A stretch of 61,457 nt of DNA, from the NCBI GenBank assembly GCA_905182375.1, contig CAJJBF010000015.1, forward strand, positions 1 to 61,457, given 5' to 3'. A model generated the notes under the pieces. The model was given only the letters and a program-made list of their open reading frames with translations, was not told where the DNA came from and did not search any database. Made by a program: the position numbers and the translations under genes. This document shows, in pieces, positions 48,691 to 58,900 of this stretch. This stretch comes from Flammeovirgaceae bacterium UBA4465. Its GTDB lineage: Bacteria; Bacteroidota; Bacteroidia; Cytophagales; Cyclobacteriaceae. Every line of letters begins with the position of its first letter. Positions within the stretch are counted from its first letter, which is position 1.

Positions 48691-51142
48691 ATGCTTAAGT
48701 GGTATTTGCTTCTTTTCTTTACTTCCTTGAATTTCTCTGCGGTATCTCAATACGTAATTCAAAAAAAATTACCGATACAGAAACAGGAGATCCTATTCCC
48801 TATGCAGCCTCCTTATAAAAGGTATAATGATGGGTGCTTCGACGGATGTTGAAGGTAATTATAAAATAGTAAGTTTGGTGATTTCCGACAGTATCAACAT
48901 CACCTATTTAGGTTGCGATTTGTTTAACAAGAAACTATCCCGAGAATATAATAAAACCATAAACATTCAGCTCAAACCTTCAGATTTTGAATTTGAGACT
49001 TTCATTTTTAAAGCAGGTGAAAACTCCGCTTTTGCTATTATTGAAAAGGCCGAAAATTTGAAAAATTCCTTTGATAAAAGACAGCTAGCTTATTACGAAA
49101 CCAAAAATTATACGAAAATTGAAATTGATATCGATCACATCTCTGAGGGCTTCTCAAATCGAAAATCGATGCGGAAAGTTACCTCAACTTTGGATTCTAT
49201 AAAGCAACTTACCAATGATGAGGGAGATAAAATATTGCCTATATTTTTTTCTGAGACCTTATCTAAATATTATTATCGTAATCCCCCTGAACTCAAAAAA
49301 GAAGTCGTACAAAATGGACGTTTAAGCGGTGTAGATATCACTGACGGTTCAACTATTTCTCAAATAATAGGCTCGGCTTTTCAAGGATATAATTTCAATA
49401 TCAACTGGATCAGTACTCTAGAAAAAGAATTCGTTTCGCCCATCGCACAGGGTTGGAGAAATTTTTATGATTTTGATCTTTTAGATTCTGTGATCGTCGA
49501 TAATGAACAGCTCTATGCCCTTAAAGTTTATCCACTAATAACTCAGGATTTAACCTTTTCAGGTACCCTATGGATCAATAGCCAAACCTATGCGCTCCAA
49601 CAACTTGACTTGACCATCTCGAAAGATGCGAATTTGAATTTTATAGAACGCATCAAGATCCAACAAGAACTAAAAGCGACCCCTTCTGGTCCTATGATTC
49701 CCATAAAAACAAGGGTTCAAATTAAAATAGGCCAAATTACTCCCAAAAGCGCGGGTCTTTTAGCTAAATTTTACACCTCAGAAGACAGTATCTATGTTGA
49801 AGCTCCAAAACCCTCCTCTTTTTTTACTCAAAGCGTGGTACTGGTAAACAACTTTAAAAAAGGAGATGACCTTTTTTGGAAAAATAATCGGGCTGATCCA
49901 TTATCGATTAAAGAAATCACAGTGCTGAAGATGGTAGATACCTTAAAAAACATCCCCATTATAAAGCGCTATACTGAAGGATTGAAGTTTATTGGCTCGA
50001 GTTATTTACCCATTGGTAAAATAGATTTTGGACCTTAGCCTGGTTTTTTTAACATAAATGACATTGAAGGCGTCCGAATGGGTATGGCGATCAAGACCAA
50101 TATCAAATTTAGCAACAAATGGTTACTCCAAGGTTACTTGGCTATAGCTTTAAAGAAAAAAATATGAAGTATCGAGGCTCCGTAACCCAAATCATTGATC
50201 GAAACAGATGGACGACCGCAAGTCTGTCGGTACAACGTGAAATTGATCAAGTAGGCCTCGAAATGGAGAATCTTCAAGAGAACAATGTTTTTCTGGCTGC
50301 AAGTAGATTTGGTACTTTACGGTCCCTATCTCATCAATAATCAAAAGTTAATCCTAGAACGTGCTTTTTTTAAAGGGTTTTTGGTCAGCGCAGAGCTGCG
50401 AATAAACTAATATGATACCAAAAGTAATGGATATGATTTACAATCAACCTTCAATACCTGTCAAGTCAAACTAGGCGTACGTTACGGAAAAGATGAAATC
50501 ATCATCATCGACAACAACCGACGAATCTCCTTTGATCCTTCAAAATGGTCCATTGTAGCACTCATTTATGCCAAAGGGTTTCAATGGGCACTAGGTGATT
50601 TCAGATATGATAAATTAAACTTCTATCTATACCAAAAAATAAACGTCAGCCTATTGGGTGTTTCCCGTTATGAACTAGATGTAGGTAAAATCTTTGGCGC
50701 GGTTCCCTATGGCCTGCTTAAAAACCATTTGGGAAATGAAATGATTTTTTATGCCTCCGCTGCTTTCAACACCATGAATTTTAATGAATTTACATCAAAT
50801 CAATACCTCAGCCTTCGTTATCGACATTTCTTTGAGGGTTTTGTCTTGAATAAAATCCCCCTTATCAAGCAATTAAAATGGCGTTTGGTAGCCAATGCTA
50901 ATCTCCTTTATGGAAATCTAAAAGAGCAAAACATCATCGAATATGATCCCACCATTCATGACGATGACTTTCTGGGAAACCTCAATCCATTCCATCCGAA
51001 TATCCCTTACATCGAATTAGGTTATGGCGTTGAAAATATATTTAAATTTTTTCGTGTGGATTTCTTTCACAGAATAAATTACTTGGACTTACCTGCTGCC
51101 AAACCTTTTCACGTACAAATTTCTGCACAAATCATTCTTTAA
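48691..51142 (+). pseudogene. Decayed DUF5686 / carboxypeptidase-regulatory outer-membrane protein
   Basis: The reading is recognisable throughout: signal peptide from ATG 48691, a carboxypeptidase-regulatory-like domain (ITDTETGDPIPYAA, MMGASTDVEGNYKI), the DUF5686 body and a C-terminal barrel (GVENIFKFFRVDFFHRINYL). I count four frameshifts (A run at 48771-48778; near 48815; near 50145; near 50320) and two in-frame stops (TAG 50036-50038 in FGP*PGFF; TAA 50408-50410 in RIN*YDTK). That is far more damage than any other gene here has. It is probably a true pseudogene, though the neighbourhood also shows consensus errors. Confidence 0.8.
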
Positions 51143-51143
51143 A

Positions 51144-52156
51144 TTAAAAAACATTTACCTCTCTGGCCAGCTCAATCCCAAATTTTTTCTGAATGGATGC
51201 CTGAATTTGTTCGGATAATTTCAAGATCTCTTTACCCTTTCCCTCCCCATAGTTCACCAATATCAAGGGTTGACGCTCATATACGCCAATTTGATCCATA
51301 CGTTTACCCTTCCAACCACATTGCTCAATAAGCCAAGCTGCAGGTATCTTGATGCTCCCTAAATCTACATGATAATGGGGTAAATCCTCATAAATTAAGC
51401 TCAAAGCATCATATAAAGGTTTTTCTATGATGGGATTTTTAAAAAAACTGCCGGCATTTCCAATGTTGATAGGGTCTGGGAGTTTCGTTTGTCGGATATG
51501 GATGACGGACGCACTGATATTCCGAATATTTAATTCCAATTCTTTTTCATCTATCATTTGTTGATACCACCATAGGATACATTAAATATGGGCCGGGTAG
51601 TTAACATGAAAGTAACCGATGTAATTACAAATTGATCTTTACCACGCCCTTTGAAAAAACTGTGTCGATAATCAAATTGACATTGCTCTTTGTTGAACGA
51701 TCTGATTTTTCCTGACTTGATTTCATAGGCCTCCAATGATTCAAATACATCTTTGAGCTCAACACCGTAGGCTCCTATATTTTGAATGGGTGCAGCTCCG
51801 ACCGTCCCTGGGATCAATGATAAATTTTCAATACCCCCAAAATCATGATCTAAGCACCAGAGCACAAACTGATGCCAAGCCTCACCTGCACCAACTTTTA
51901 CCCGTACTTCATGATCTTTCTGATCCAATACCTCGATCCCTCTGATATTGATTTTAAGGATCGCCTTCCGCTGATTCTTTGTGAACAATATATTGGAGCC
52001 CCCTCCTAATACTAATTTGGGCAATGCCCTAAATTGAGAGGATTGATAGGCCTCACTTAATTGCTCATCATTTTCAATCTCAAGTAAAAACTGAGCTCTG
52101 GCATCAATACCAAAGGTATTGTAACTTTTCAATGAGATATTTTTCTTTACAAACAC
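51144..52156 (-). CDS. murB: UDP-N-acetylenolpyruvoylglucosamine reductase, frameshift near 51556
   Basis: MurB reduces UDP-GlcNAc-enolpyruvate to UDP-MurNAc in peptidoglycan synthesis using NADPH and FAD. The N-terminal part holds LVLGGGSNILFT, AGAGEAWHQFVLW-like sequence and IENLSLIPGTVGAAPIQNIG-type blocks; the C-terminal part holds NIGNAGSFFKNPII and PAAWLIEQCGWKG. The two parts lie in different frames; one extra A in AACAAATGATAG (near 51556) rejoins YGGINKMIDEKELEL. The start is a GTG at 52156, since an in-frame stop lies two codons upstream. An inactivated murB is unlikely to be viable, so this is probably a sequence error. Confidence 0.9.
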
Positions 52157-52191
52157 CTTTTATGCGGAATCTTCTTTTACCAAAATTTATA

Positions 52192-53886
52192 TTATTTTCT
52201 TTCAAACAAAACTTTACCTCCCACGATGGTCATAGCAACCTGCGTTTTTAATATCTCATTTTCTTCTATGGACATAATATCTTGATCTAAGATGGTAAAA
52301 TCTGCCAATTTTCCCACCTCTATCGAACCTTTTATATCTTCTTCAAAGGCTCCATAGGCCGCATCGAGAGTATAAGATTTCAATGCCTGCTTTCTGGACA
52401 TTTTTTGAGAAGGTTCATATCCGCCTTCTGGCGTCCCTTTCAATGTCATCCGAGATATGGCAGCATAAAAAGAAGCCAATGGATTGATGGGCTCCACTGG
52501 AGCGTCAGATCCGTTAACGATTGGGGTCCCTTGCTCTAGTAGTTTTTGCCAAACATACGCACCCTCATCAATTCTCTCTTGACCCAAACGATCGATCGCC
52601 CAGGGTCGATCAGAGGCCATATGAATGCTTTGCATGGCCGGGATCACTCCAAGTTCCTTGAACCTGATCAAGTCTTGTGAATTAATGTGTTGCGCATGCT
52701 CAATCCTGTATCTGCTGTTGTCCTGCCTTTTTTCGGGATAAACCTCAAAGGCTCGGGCATACATATCTAGAACCTCCCGATTTCCTCTGTCTCCGATGGC
52801 ATGCGTACAGACTTGAAAACCCGCCTGAGTAGCTGCTAAGGTCAGTTTATTTAAAGCTTCCATATCACGAACATTATGACCGAATTTACCCGGTGCATCG
52901 CTGTATGCCTTGAGTAACCAAGCCCCTCTAGAGCCTAGCGCGCCATCTGCATAGAGCTTCACAGATCTAATAGTGAGTCGATGTAAAGAATCTATAAAAA
53001 TCCCCTTGGCAAAATAATCCGACAAAAGATCTTCATCGTCTCCGCTCAACATGACATAGAGTCTGATCTTGAGCTCATCTCGACGTAACAGTTTATGATA
53101 TAACTCCACCCAAGAAGCCCCCGATCCCGCTTCATGAAAACTGGTAATACCATTGGCTAAAATGTGATCTATGGACTGCTTTAAGGAAGTTTCTAACCAC
53201 TGCGCACTGGGCTTGGGTATGCGTGTGCGTGCATTGGTGTGTGCTGTTTCATTGAAAATTCCCGTCGGTTGTCCATCAAATCCTTTAAAAATCTCTCCCC
53301 CATCTGGGTCAGCGGTCTGGCCGTCGACCCCTAAGATTTCCATTGCTTTTGCATTCGCTAATCCAAGATGACCGCTAGCATGTGTCAAATAGACCGGGTG
53401 ATTGGGTACTAAATCGTTCAACAAATCATTTGAAGGAAATCCTTTGAAGCTACGTTCAGCTTCATTGTTCCATTTATCTTGATGCCATCCTCGACCAATG
53501 ATCCAATCGCCTTCGGGTAGGGTATTCGCTTTTGCAGCTACGATATTCGCTATTTCAGTATAACTCGTGGTGCCCATTAAGTCTAAATTCATCAAGTTAG
53601 CCCCTATTCCCATAATGTGAGCATGACCTTCAATAAATCCAGGAAACATCGTTTTCCCTTTGAGGTCGATCCACTGAGTCTCATCACCTGAGAATTTAAT
53701 TACCTCCTTAAAGCTACCCACTTTCCATATTTTACCTCCTTTAACTGCTACGGCCTCCACTTGGGCATCGTTTACGTCCACAGAATAAATGGGTCCATTG
53801 TGTATCACCAAGTCGGCCTTTTCTTTTTCTTGACAACTCAATGAAAAAACCAGTAGAATAAGGGAAATCAAATAAATATTTTTCAT
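52192..53886 (-). CDS. Amidohydrolase, YtcJ-like lipoprotein
   Basis: A 564-aa amidohydrolase of the YtcJ/Amidohydro_3 type. A lipoprotein signal (LLVFSLSC, Cys18) places it in the periplasm or on the outer membrane. Metal ligands appear in FIEGHAHIMG, THAIGDRGNR, EHAQHI and NGSDAPVEPINP. The first strand is DLVIHNGPIYSVD. Substrate unknown. It lies 35 bp upstream of murB in the same direction and may be co-transcribed. The 237 bp before it is shared with the divergent rpsA gene. Confidence 0.9.
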   Translation of the reverse strand: MKNIYLISLILLVFSLSCQEKEKADLVIHNGPIYSVDVNDAQVEAVAVKGGKIWKVGSFKEVIKFSGDETQWIDLKGKTMFPGFIEGHAHIMGIGANLMNLDLMGTTSYTEIANIVAAKANTLPEGDWIIGRGWHQDKWNNEAERSFKGFPSNDLLNDLVPNHPVYLTHASGHLGLANAKAMEILGVDGQTADPDGGEIFKGFDGQPTGIFNETAHTNARTRIPKPSAQWLETSLKQSIDHILANGITSFHEAGSGASWVELYHKLLRRDELKIRLYVMLSGDDEDLLSDYFAKGIFIDSLHRLTIRSVKLYADGALGSRGAWLLKAYSDAPGKFGHNVRDMEALNKLTLAATQAGFQVCTHAIGDRGNREVLDMYARAFEVYPEKRQDNSRYRIEHAQHINSQDLIRFKELGVIPAMQSIHMASDRPWAIDRLGQERIDEGAYVWQKLLEQGTPIVNGSDAPVEPINPLASFYAAISRMTLKGTPEGGYEPSQKMSRKQALKSYTLDAAYGAFEEDIKGSIEVGKLADFTILDQDIMSIEENEILKTQVAMTIVGGKVLFERK

Positions 53887-53988
53887 GCGGTGCTTTTAAT
53901 TCATTCAAATTTAATGGGTTCTGTACAATTTATTAAGTTTTTTAATATCTTCTCATTATTTCTGCTAATAAGTTAAAACCAGAATACA

Positions 53989-54016
53989 TTGTTTTTTAAT
54001 TTAATCACTATATTTG
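53989..54016 (+). promoter_or_regulatory. rpsA promoter
   Basis: TTG at 53989-53991, a 17-bp spacer and a perfect -7 TAtaTTTG at 54009-54016. The transcript would have a leader of about 100 nt before the ATG at 54124. Confidence 0.65.
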
Positions 54017-54072
54017 CGCTCCATTCAAAAGAATGGGTATGGATCAATTTAACCATATATTTCCAACAAAAA

Positions 54073-54098
54073 TTACATGTATCTCCCTTATCATGTAA
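54073..54098 (+). promoter_or_regulatory. Hairpin in the rpsA leader
   Basis: TTACATG (54073-54079) and CATGTAA (54092-54098) pair perfectly around a 12-nt loop, ending 25 nt before the rpsA ATG. It is a candidate site for autoregulation by S1, which is known to bind its own leader in other bacteria. Confidence 0.4.
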
Positions 54099-54123
54099 GT
54101 GTATTTAAAAAGGGTTAATTATT

Positions 54124-56404
54124 ATGCCAAAAAAAGAAGAGAAAGGATCAAAAAGAGGTTGCTAAGAAAGAAGAAAAAGTGGATACGACCAAGAAAGTGA
54201 AAGCTGCGAAGGTAAAAGAAGAGAAAGTCGAAGCGAAAGCAGCACCTAAACCTAAAAAAGCGACGGAAAAGAAGGCTGACGCCCTTAACGAGGAAAAGAA
54301 AAAAACACCAGCAAAAGCTAAAAAAGTGACTCCCAAAAAAGTGGAGAAAGTTGAAGAAACATCCAAAGAGAAGCCAGTAGCAAAAGCATCCAAAGAGAAG
54401 CCAGTAGCAAAAGCATCCAAAGAGGAGCCTGCAGAAAAAGCATCCAAAGAGGAGCCTGCAGAAAAAGCCCCTAAAATTGAAGAAAAAGAAGTTCCCGTTT
54501 CCGAAGAAGTAGCGAACCTAACGCCCGACGCCAAGACAGGAAAAAAAGAAGTCAAAATCACAAAACCTGCACCCGTTCAACAAACATGGGAGGAATTTGA
54601 GAATGAAAACAAATCTGAATATTCAGATAAAGAAAGAGCAGATCTCGAGTCATTGTATGGAGAAACTGTAAATACAATCACCGAAAAGCAAGTCATCGAA
54701 GGACACGTAGTCGCATTGACCAATCGTGAAGTTATCGTCAATATTGGCTTTAAATCTGATGGAATCGTATCAAGATCAGAATTTAGAGATGTTGACGAAT
54801 TAAAGCCTGGCGATATTGTTGAAGTGTATATCGAAGAACAAGAAAATGCCATTGGCCAACTAGTTCTCTCACGAAGAAAGGCAAAAATTGTCAAGGCTTG
54901 GGATAATATCCAAAAAGCACTTGATGAGGATATCGTCATCGACGGTATGGTCAAAAGACGTACTAAAGGAGGTCTTATTGTGGACGTATACGGTGTAGAA
55001 GCCTTCCTTCCAGGGTCTCAAATTGATGTCAAGCCCATACGAGATTTTGATGTTTTCGTAGGTAATAAAATGGAAGTCAAAGTCGTTAAAATTAATTATT
55101 CAAACGACAACGTAGTTGTCTCTCATAAAGTACTTATCGAAAAGGATCTTGAAAAGCAGAAAATTGAGATCCTAAGTAACCTTGAGAAAGGCCAAGTATT
55201 GGAAGGAGTCATCAAAAATATGACCAACTTCGGTGTTTTCATTGATCTTGGCGGTGTTGACGGATTATTGCACATCACAGACATCTCATGGGGAAGAATC
55301 AATCACCCTGAAGATGTCTTGAAGTTAGATGAAAAAGTAAATATCGTTGTCCTTGATTTTGATGATGAGAAGAAGCGAATTTCACTTGGAATGAAGCAAT
55401 TGACTCCTCATCCGTGGGATTCATTGGCTGCCGACATCGAAATCGGATCCAAAATCAAAGGTAAGATTGTCAACGTTGCCGATTATGGTTCTTTTCTTGA
55501 AATCATACCTGGCGTAGAAGGATTGATTCACGTAAGTGAAATGTCTTGGTCTCAACACCTGAGAAATCCACAGGACTTCATGAAAATCGGAGACGAAAAG
55601 GATGCCGTTGTTTTGACCATTGATCGCAATGAGCGAAAAATGTCATTGGGCATCAAGCAGTTGTCTGAAGATCCATGGACAAAGCAAGATGCATTGGTCA
55701 AATATGCGGTAGGAACGCAGCACAAAGGTATTGTGAGGAACTTAACCAACTTCGGACTATTTATAGAACTTGAGGAAGGCATTGATGGGCTCGTCCACGT
55801 TTCTGATCTGAGTTGGACCAAAAAAGTAAAGCACCCTTCTGAGTTTGTGAAAATAGGTGACGAACTTGAAGTGATTGTCATGGAGCTTGATACCACCAAT
55901 AGAAAACTGGCATTGAGTCACAAGCATCTCGAAGATAACCCATGGGATAACTTTGAATCTGTATTTACGCGGGGTTCTATTCACAAATGTACTATTTTGA
56001 GTAAAGGTGAGCGAAATGCGATCCTAGAACTTCCTTACGGATTAGAAGGGACCTGTAACAGCAGAAACTTAACCAAAGAAGATGGTTCAGAAGGAGCTGA
56101 AGGGGAGACGTTAGATTTCCGAGTCATTGAATTTGCAAAAGATGATAAGAGAATTATGCTGACCCATACAGGTTCATGGAAAGAGGCAGATCATGTTTCC
56201 TACGAAACGCCAAAGCCGAAAGCGCCAAAGGGAAAGAAAACGGATAAAAAGAAAGCTGATTCAAGTAATTCTACCCTTGGAGATATTGAAGCTTTGTCAT
56301 CTTTGAAAGAAAAAATGGAAGATGGAGCAAAAGCTGAGATAAAGAAGGCTGTAGCTAAACGAGCCGCGAACAAAAAAGAGAAACCTGAAGATGAGAAATC
56401 ATAA
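54124..56404 (+). CDS. rpsA: 30S ribosomal protein S1, with a long charged N-terminal extension
   Basis: S1 recruits mRNA to the 30S subunit. The core has tandem S1 domains; clear ones include TNREVIVNIGFKSDGIV, NMTNFGVFIDLGGVDGLLHI, NVADYGSFLEIIPGVEGLI and NLTNFGLFIELEEGIDGLV, spaced about 85 aa apart. About 140 residues before the first domain are Lys/Glu/Ala rich and contain four 9-residue repeats. The natural start MPKKEEKGSK (ATG 54124) is one base out of frame with the rest; dropping an A from the AAAAA at 54150-54154 joins them. Without that, a GTG at 54179 is the first in-frame start. Confidence 0.95.
54360..54467 (+). repeat. Four tandem 27-bp repeats in rpsA
   Basis: Two copies of CATCCAAAGAGAAGCCAGTA.. 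are followed by two of CATCCAAAGAGGAGCCTGCA.., with no spacers. They encode ASKEKPVAK and ASKEEPAEK in the S1 N-terminal extension. Pairwise duplication is evident. Confidence 0.95.
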
Positions 56405-56477
56405 TAAGGTCTGAATCATTTTGAATGACATTAGCGGGAAACTGCTAGACACTCAAAATGATTAATTGAGTAACTAA

Positions 56478-56548
56478 GGTTCCGTGGCCGAGTGGCTAGG
56501 CAGAGGTCTGCAAAACCTTTTACGGCGGTTCGAATCCGTTCGGAACCT
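56478..56548 (+). tRNA. tRNA-Cys (anticodon GCA)
   Basis: A 71-nt cloverleaf: acceptor GGTTCCG/CGGAACC, D arm with GGCCGAGTGGCTAGGC, anticodon loop TCTGCAA giving GCA, T arm CGG..TTCGAAT..CCG. Discriminator T, as usual for tRNA-Cys; no encoded CCA. Confidence 0.97.
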
Positions 56549-56549
56549 C

Positions 56550-56580
56550 AAAAAACCCATCTTATGATGGGTTTTTTGTT
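56550..56580 (+). terminator. Terminator of tRNA-Cys
   Basis: Stem AAAAAACCCATC/GATGGGTTTTTT with loop TTAT, immediately after the tRNA. Confidence 0.92.
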
Positions 56581-56799
56581 TTAATCTCTTGTGTTAGCGT
56601 CTACTTAAAAATAGAAGCCCGCGAGGAGATTTACATGCAAATCATTATTTTCATCCCAGGCATCCCAGAACGCACAAATGACTTAGGTGTCTCAATATGT
56701 GTAGTATCCAAACCTTCGATGGCATGCAAGGCTTGGATCAGTAAACAATAGTGTAGTTATGGCCAGTAAATTTGAGATTTTTTCTGTGATCATTATCCT

Positions 56800-56841
56800 T
56801 AAAAAAAAGCTCCTTTTAATAATTTAAAAGGAGCTTTTTTT
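56800..56841. terminator. Bidirectional terminator
   Basis: AAAAAAAGCTCCTTTTAA pairs with TTAAAAGGAGCTTTTTTT over about 18 bp with a short loop. It has A and T runs on both sides and can stop transcription in either direction. Confidence 0.9.
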
Positions 56842-56852
56842 AAGCAATATAT

Positions 56853-56911
56853 GAAGAGGAAATTCACCCCGAGTTCAATCCATCTTTACTCAGTAGGGTG
56901 ATTTTCTCTTC
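56853..56911 (-). other. Long stem-loop downstream of the 257-aa secreted protein gene
   Basis: GAAGAGGAAATTCACCC (56853-56869) pairs with GGGTGATTTTCTCTTC (56896-56911) over 16 bp with one bulge and one G-T pair; the loop is 26 nt. It lies 24 bp after the stop of the minus-strand gene and before its terminator. It might be a 3' UTR element or part of a small RNA. Confidence 0.5.
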
Positions 56912-56934
56912 AAATCAAATATTAAAATAGTGCA

Positions 56935-57708
56935 TCAATTATTAGTATTGAGTTCTTCCAAAGAAGACATATTTTCTGGTGAGCTCATTTCTGGCTGAAA
57001 AGACATGCTGTAACTACTTCTTCCATACATTTCGAGTGACGTCTCAAAAGTCTGAATATCTTCTTCATAAGCATCATCTCCAAACATTTCATTGTATTTT
57101 TCTACAACTTTCACCCATTCCTCGCTGTTGTCGGTAGCTTGTTCTGCATAATTTTTATGCCCAAAAACAACGTTAACTGTATTTCCATTACACCCCGAAC
57201 CGCACCACCATACTTCCATAAATATATCTGCATCTGCATTTTGGAGGGCTTGGGCTACATTATTTCGAAATCTCCAGAATTCCTTCTGCATGGTTCCTTT
57301 GTAGTTGTAGGTTAAAACACGTCTCAAGGGCTTTGCAAATGGACTTACCGTAACGTGCGATGCATTTTTCACATAGCCCCAGCGTTGTGCATCAGAGGAA
57401 GTATGTAAGTCCCCAACCAGATCATTCCAGTAGTCATTTCCCTTGGGGTCATTACTATCAAAACCTGACAGCTCCTCCTCGTATCTCACTCGAAAGTATT
57501 CTCCCGAATGCGGGCCAGTATTCACTAAAAAGGTAAAATAACGTATTTGTCCTTCCTTCGAATTGTAAATGCTCGTTTTCTTTTTAGCACCCTCTTTAAA
57601 TTTGGTTTCCATACCCCTATCGACTTTTAGGTATCTCATATTGATGAGCTGTGTATAGCCGGTCATCATTATGAAGCAGGTGATTAATGTAATTATTGAC
57701 TTTTTCAT
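56935..57708 (-). CDS. Secreted protein of unknown function
   Basis: A 257-aa protein with a clear signal peptide (KKSIITLITCFIMMTGYTQ). I do not recognise the family. The mature region begins NMRYLKVDRGMETKFKEGAK, a layout reminiscent of ferredoxin-like ABM/NIPSNAP-type folds, and a second similar segment may start near residue 145 (RFRNNVAQALQNADADIFME). A Cys pair sits in WWCGSGCNGN. The C-terminal 45 residues are Ser/Met/Glu rich and probably disordered. It is a single gene between a terminator and the divergent PorG-like gene. Confidence 0.75.
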   Translation of the reverse strand: MKKSIITLITCFIMMTGYTQLINMRYLKVDRGMETKFKEGAKKKTSIYNSKEGQIRYFTFLVNTGPHSGEYFRVRYEEELSGFDSNDPKGNDYWNDLVGDLHTSSDAQRWGYVKNASHVTVSPFAKPLRRVLTYNYKGTMQKEFWRFRNNVAQALQNADADIFMEVWWCGSGCNGNTVNVVFGHKNYAEQATDNSEEWVKVVEKYNEMFGDDAYEEDIQTFETSLEMYGRSSYSMSFQPEMSSPENMSSLEELNTNN

Positions 57709-57902
57709 GATTTTTTGATTGTTTAATTAATAAGGCATAAAACACAATACTATTAAAATTAAAATATAATATGACAACTTCGTTGATCTACTTCTCTCCT
57801 TCAAATCGATAGAGTCATTGAATAATATGGAAATTGTATATCAAAATTATAATTATAGCAGTAGGTCCGTGCGATAAATTATTCATCTTCATTTATTAGT
57901 CT

Positions 57903-57910
57903 TATTTTTG
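57903..57910 (+). promoter_or_regulatory. -7 element of the PorG-like gene
   Basis: A perfect TAttTTTG, 19 bp before the ATG at 57930. No -33 TTG at the expected distance. Confidence 0.45.
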
Positions 57911-57929
57911 ACTTTTGTTATTTAGTTGC

Positions 57930-58793
57930 ATGAATAAAATCATTTTCTCTTTAGGATTAGTCCTTTGTTTCCTCCAGGTCAAAAGTCAAAGCTTTTTGAC
58001 TTGGAAACTCAATGATCGCTATTTCAGTGTGGCTGTAGGGTCTGGTCAAACCAAATACATCGGGGAACTCAATGCTGAAAACAAGCGTCAAACTGACTTC
58101 TCTCATGGTACCTTGGCCATTGAAGCAAGATTATGGAGCCACCTCAGTGCTCGACTTTCTGCAGGATTTTACCAATTGCGTGGGGATGATGAAAGAGCTC
58201 CCGACGGTAGTTTTGAAAAAGAGCGAAACCTCTCCTTCACCTCAAATAACTGGGAGCTCAACCTACAAGGCATTTTTTTTATTCGACCTTATGCGGGTAA
58301 CTATGATCAAAGATGGAAAATTGACCCTTATCTCAGTTTAGGTTTTGGAATGACCACTTTGGACCCATTTACCTATCTTCAGATCCAAGAAAATGGAGAA
58401 GAGATCAATGCTAAATTTTCCCTTAGGGATTATCAAACCGAAAATGTCGCTTATGATCCCTTTACTTTCATTATCCCAGCCGGCGTAGGGGTTAAGATGA
58501 AAATTACGCCTTTCCTTAACTTTAATTTTGAACTTGCCTATCGATATACCTTCACAGATTATCTTGATGATGTTTCAGGGATCTTTCCTTCATTTACGGA
58601 TGACAGCTCTATTCAAGCTAAGCTATCAAATCGAAGAAGAGAACAATTCCTAGAAAATGAAGAAGCCTGGGAAAGATTGGATGCAGGCCTCAGTAGAGGA
58701 AATTCAAATAATAACGATCAATATCTGTTTTTTTCCTTCCAAATAGAAGCTTTTCTGCCCGTTGGTAAAGGGAAAATGTTTAAAAGATCTTAA
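57930..58793 (+). CDS. DUF6089-family outer-membrane protein, PorG-like
   Basis: A 287-aa outer-membrane protein with a signal peptide (MNKIIFSLGLVLCFLQVKSQS). It has an eight-strand-like barrel: YFSVAVGSGQTKYIGELNAE near the start and FNFELAYRYTFTDYLDDVSG towards the end are the DUF6089 signature areas. Family member PorG is an outer-membrane component of the type IX secretion system, but not every DUF6089 protein is PorG, so the symbol is withheld. I chose ATG 57930, where the signal peptide starts, over an in-frame codon five codons upstream. The T9SS substrate at 20.4-23.5 kb shows the system is present. Confidence 0.75.
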   Translation: MNKIIFSLGLVLCFLQVKSQSFLTWKLNDRYFSVAVGSGQTKYIGELNAENKRQTDFSHGTLAIEARLWSHLSARLSAGFYQLRGDDERAPDGSFEKERNLSFTSNNWELNLQGIFFIRPYAGNYDQRWKIDPYLSLGFGMTTLDPFTYLQIQENGEEINAKFSLRDYQTENVAYDPFTFIIPAGVGVKMKITPFLNFNFELAYRYTFTDYLDDVSGIFPSFTDDSSIQAKLSNRRREQFLENEEAWERLDAGLSRGNSNNNDQYLFFSFQIEAFLPVGKGKMFKRS

Positions 58794-58900
58794 GAAAAGT
58801 ACATCGCATTCCTTTTAAACTTGCAAGAAGTTATTTATCAAAAAAAAATAAGGCAGAATAAATAATAAAACATACATTTGAACCTAGACAATAATTTTCT

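Larger units (their letters stand above)
56581..56934. other. Intergenic region, 354 bp
   Basis: Spacer between tRNA-Cys and the end of the secreted 257-aa protein gene. It holds a strong hairpin with flanking T and A runs (56800-56841) and a long imperfect stem-loop (56853-56911). The first 220 bp show no coding or structural signal that I recognise. Confidence 0.6.

Noticed and set aside
54124..54181. Programmed frameshifting or RNA polymerase slippage in rpsA
   Set aside because: The run is only five A, too short for efficient slippage, and similar lesions occur in many unrelated genes nearby.
54360..54467. Regular 27-bp repeats that could suggest a CRISPR array
   Set aside because: The copies abut without spacers, keep the reading frame of rpsA and encode 9-residue repeats.
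54148..54561. Open frame on the minus strand with repeated Ser/Ala/Phe motifs
   Set aside because: It is the antisense shadow of the rpsA N-terminal repeats and has no start context or homology.
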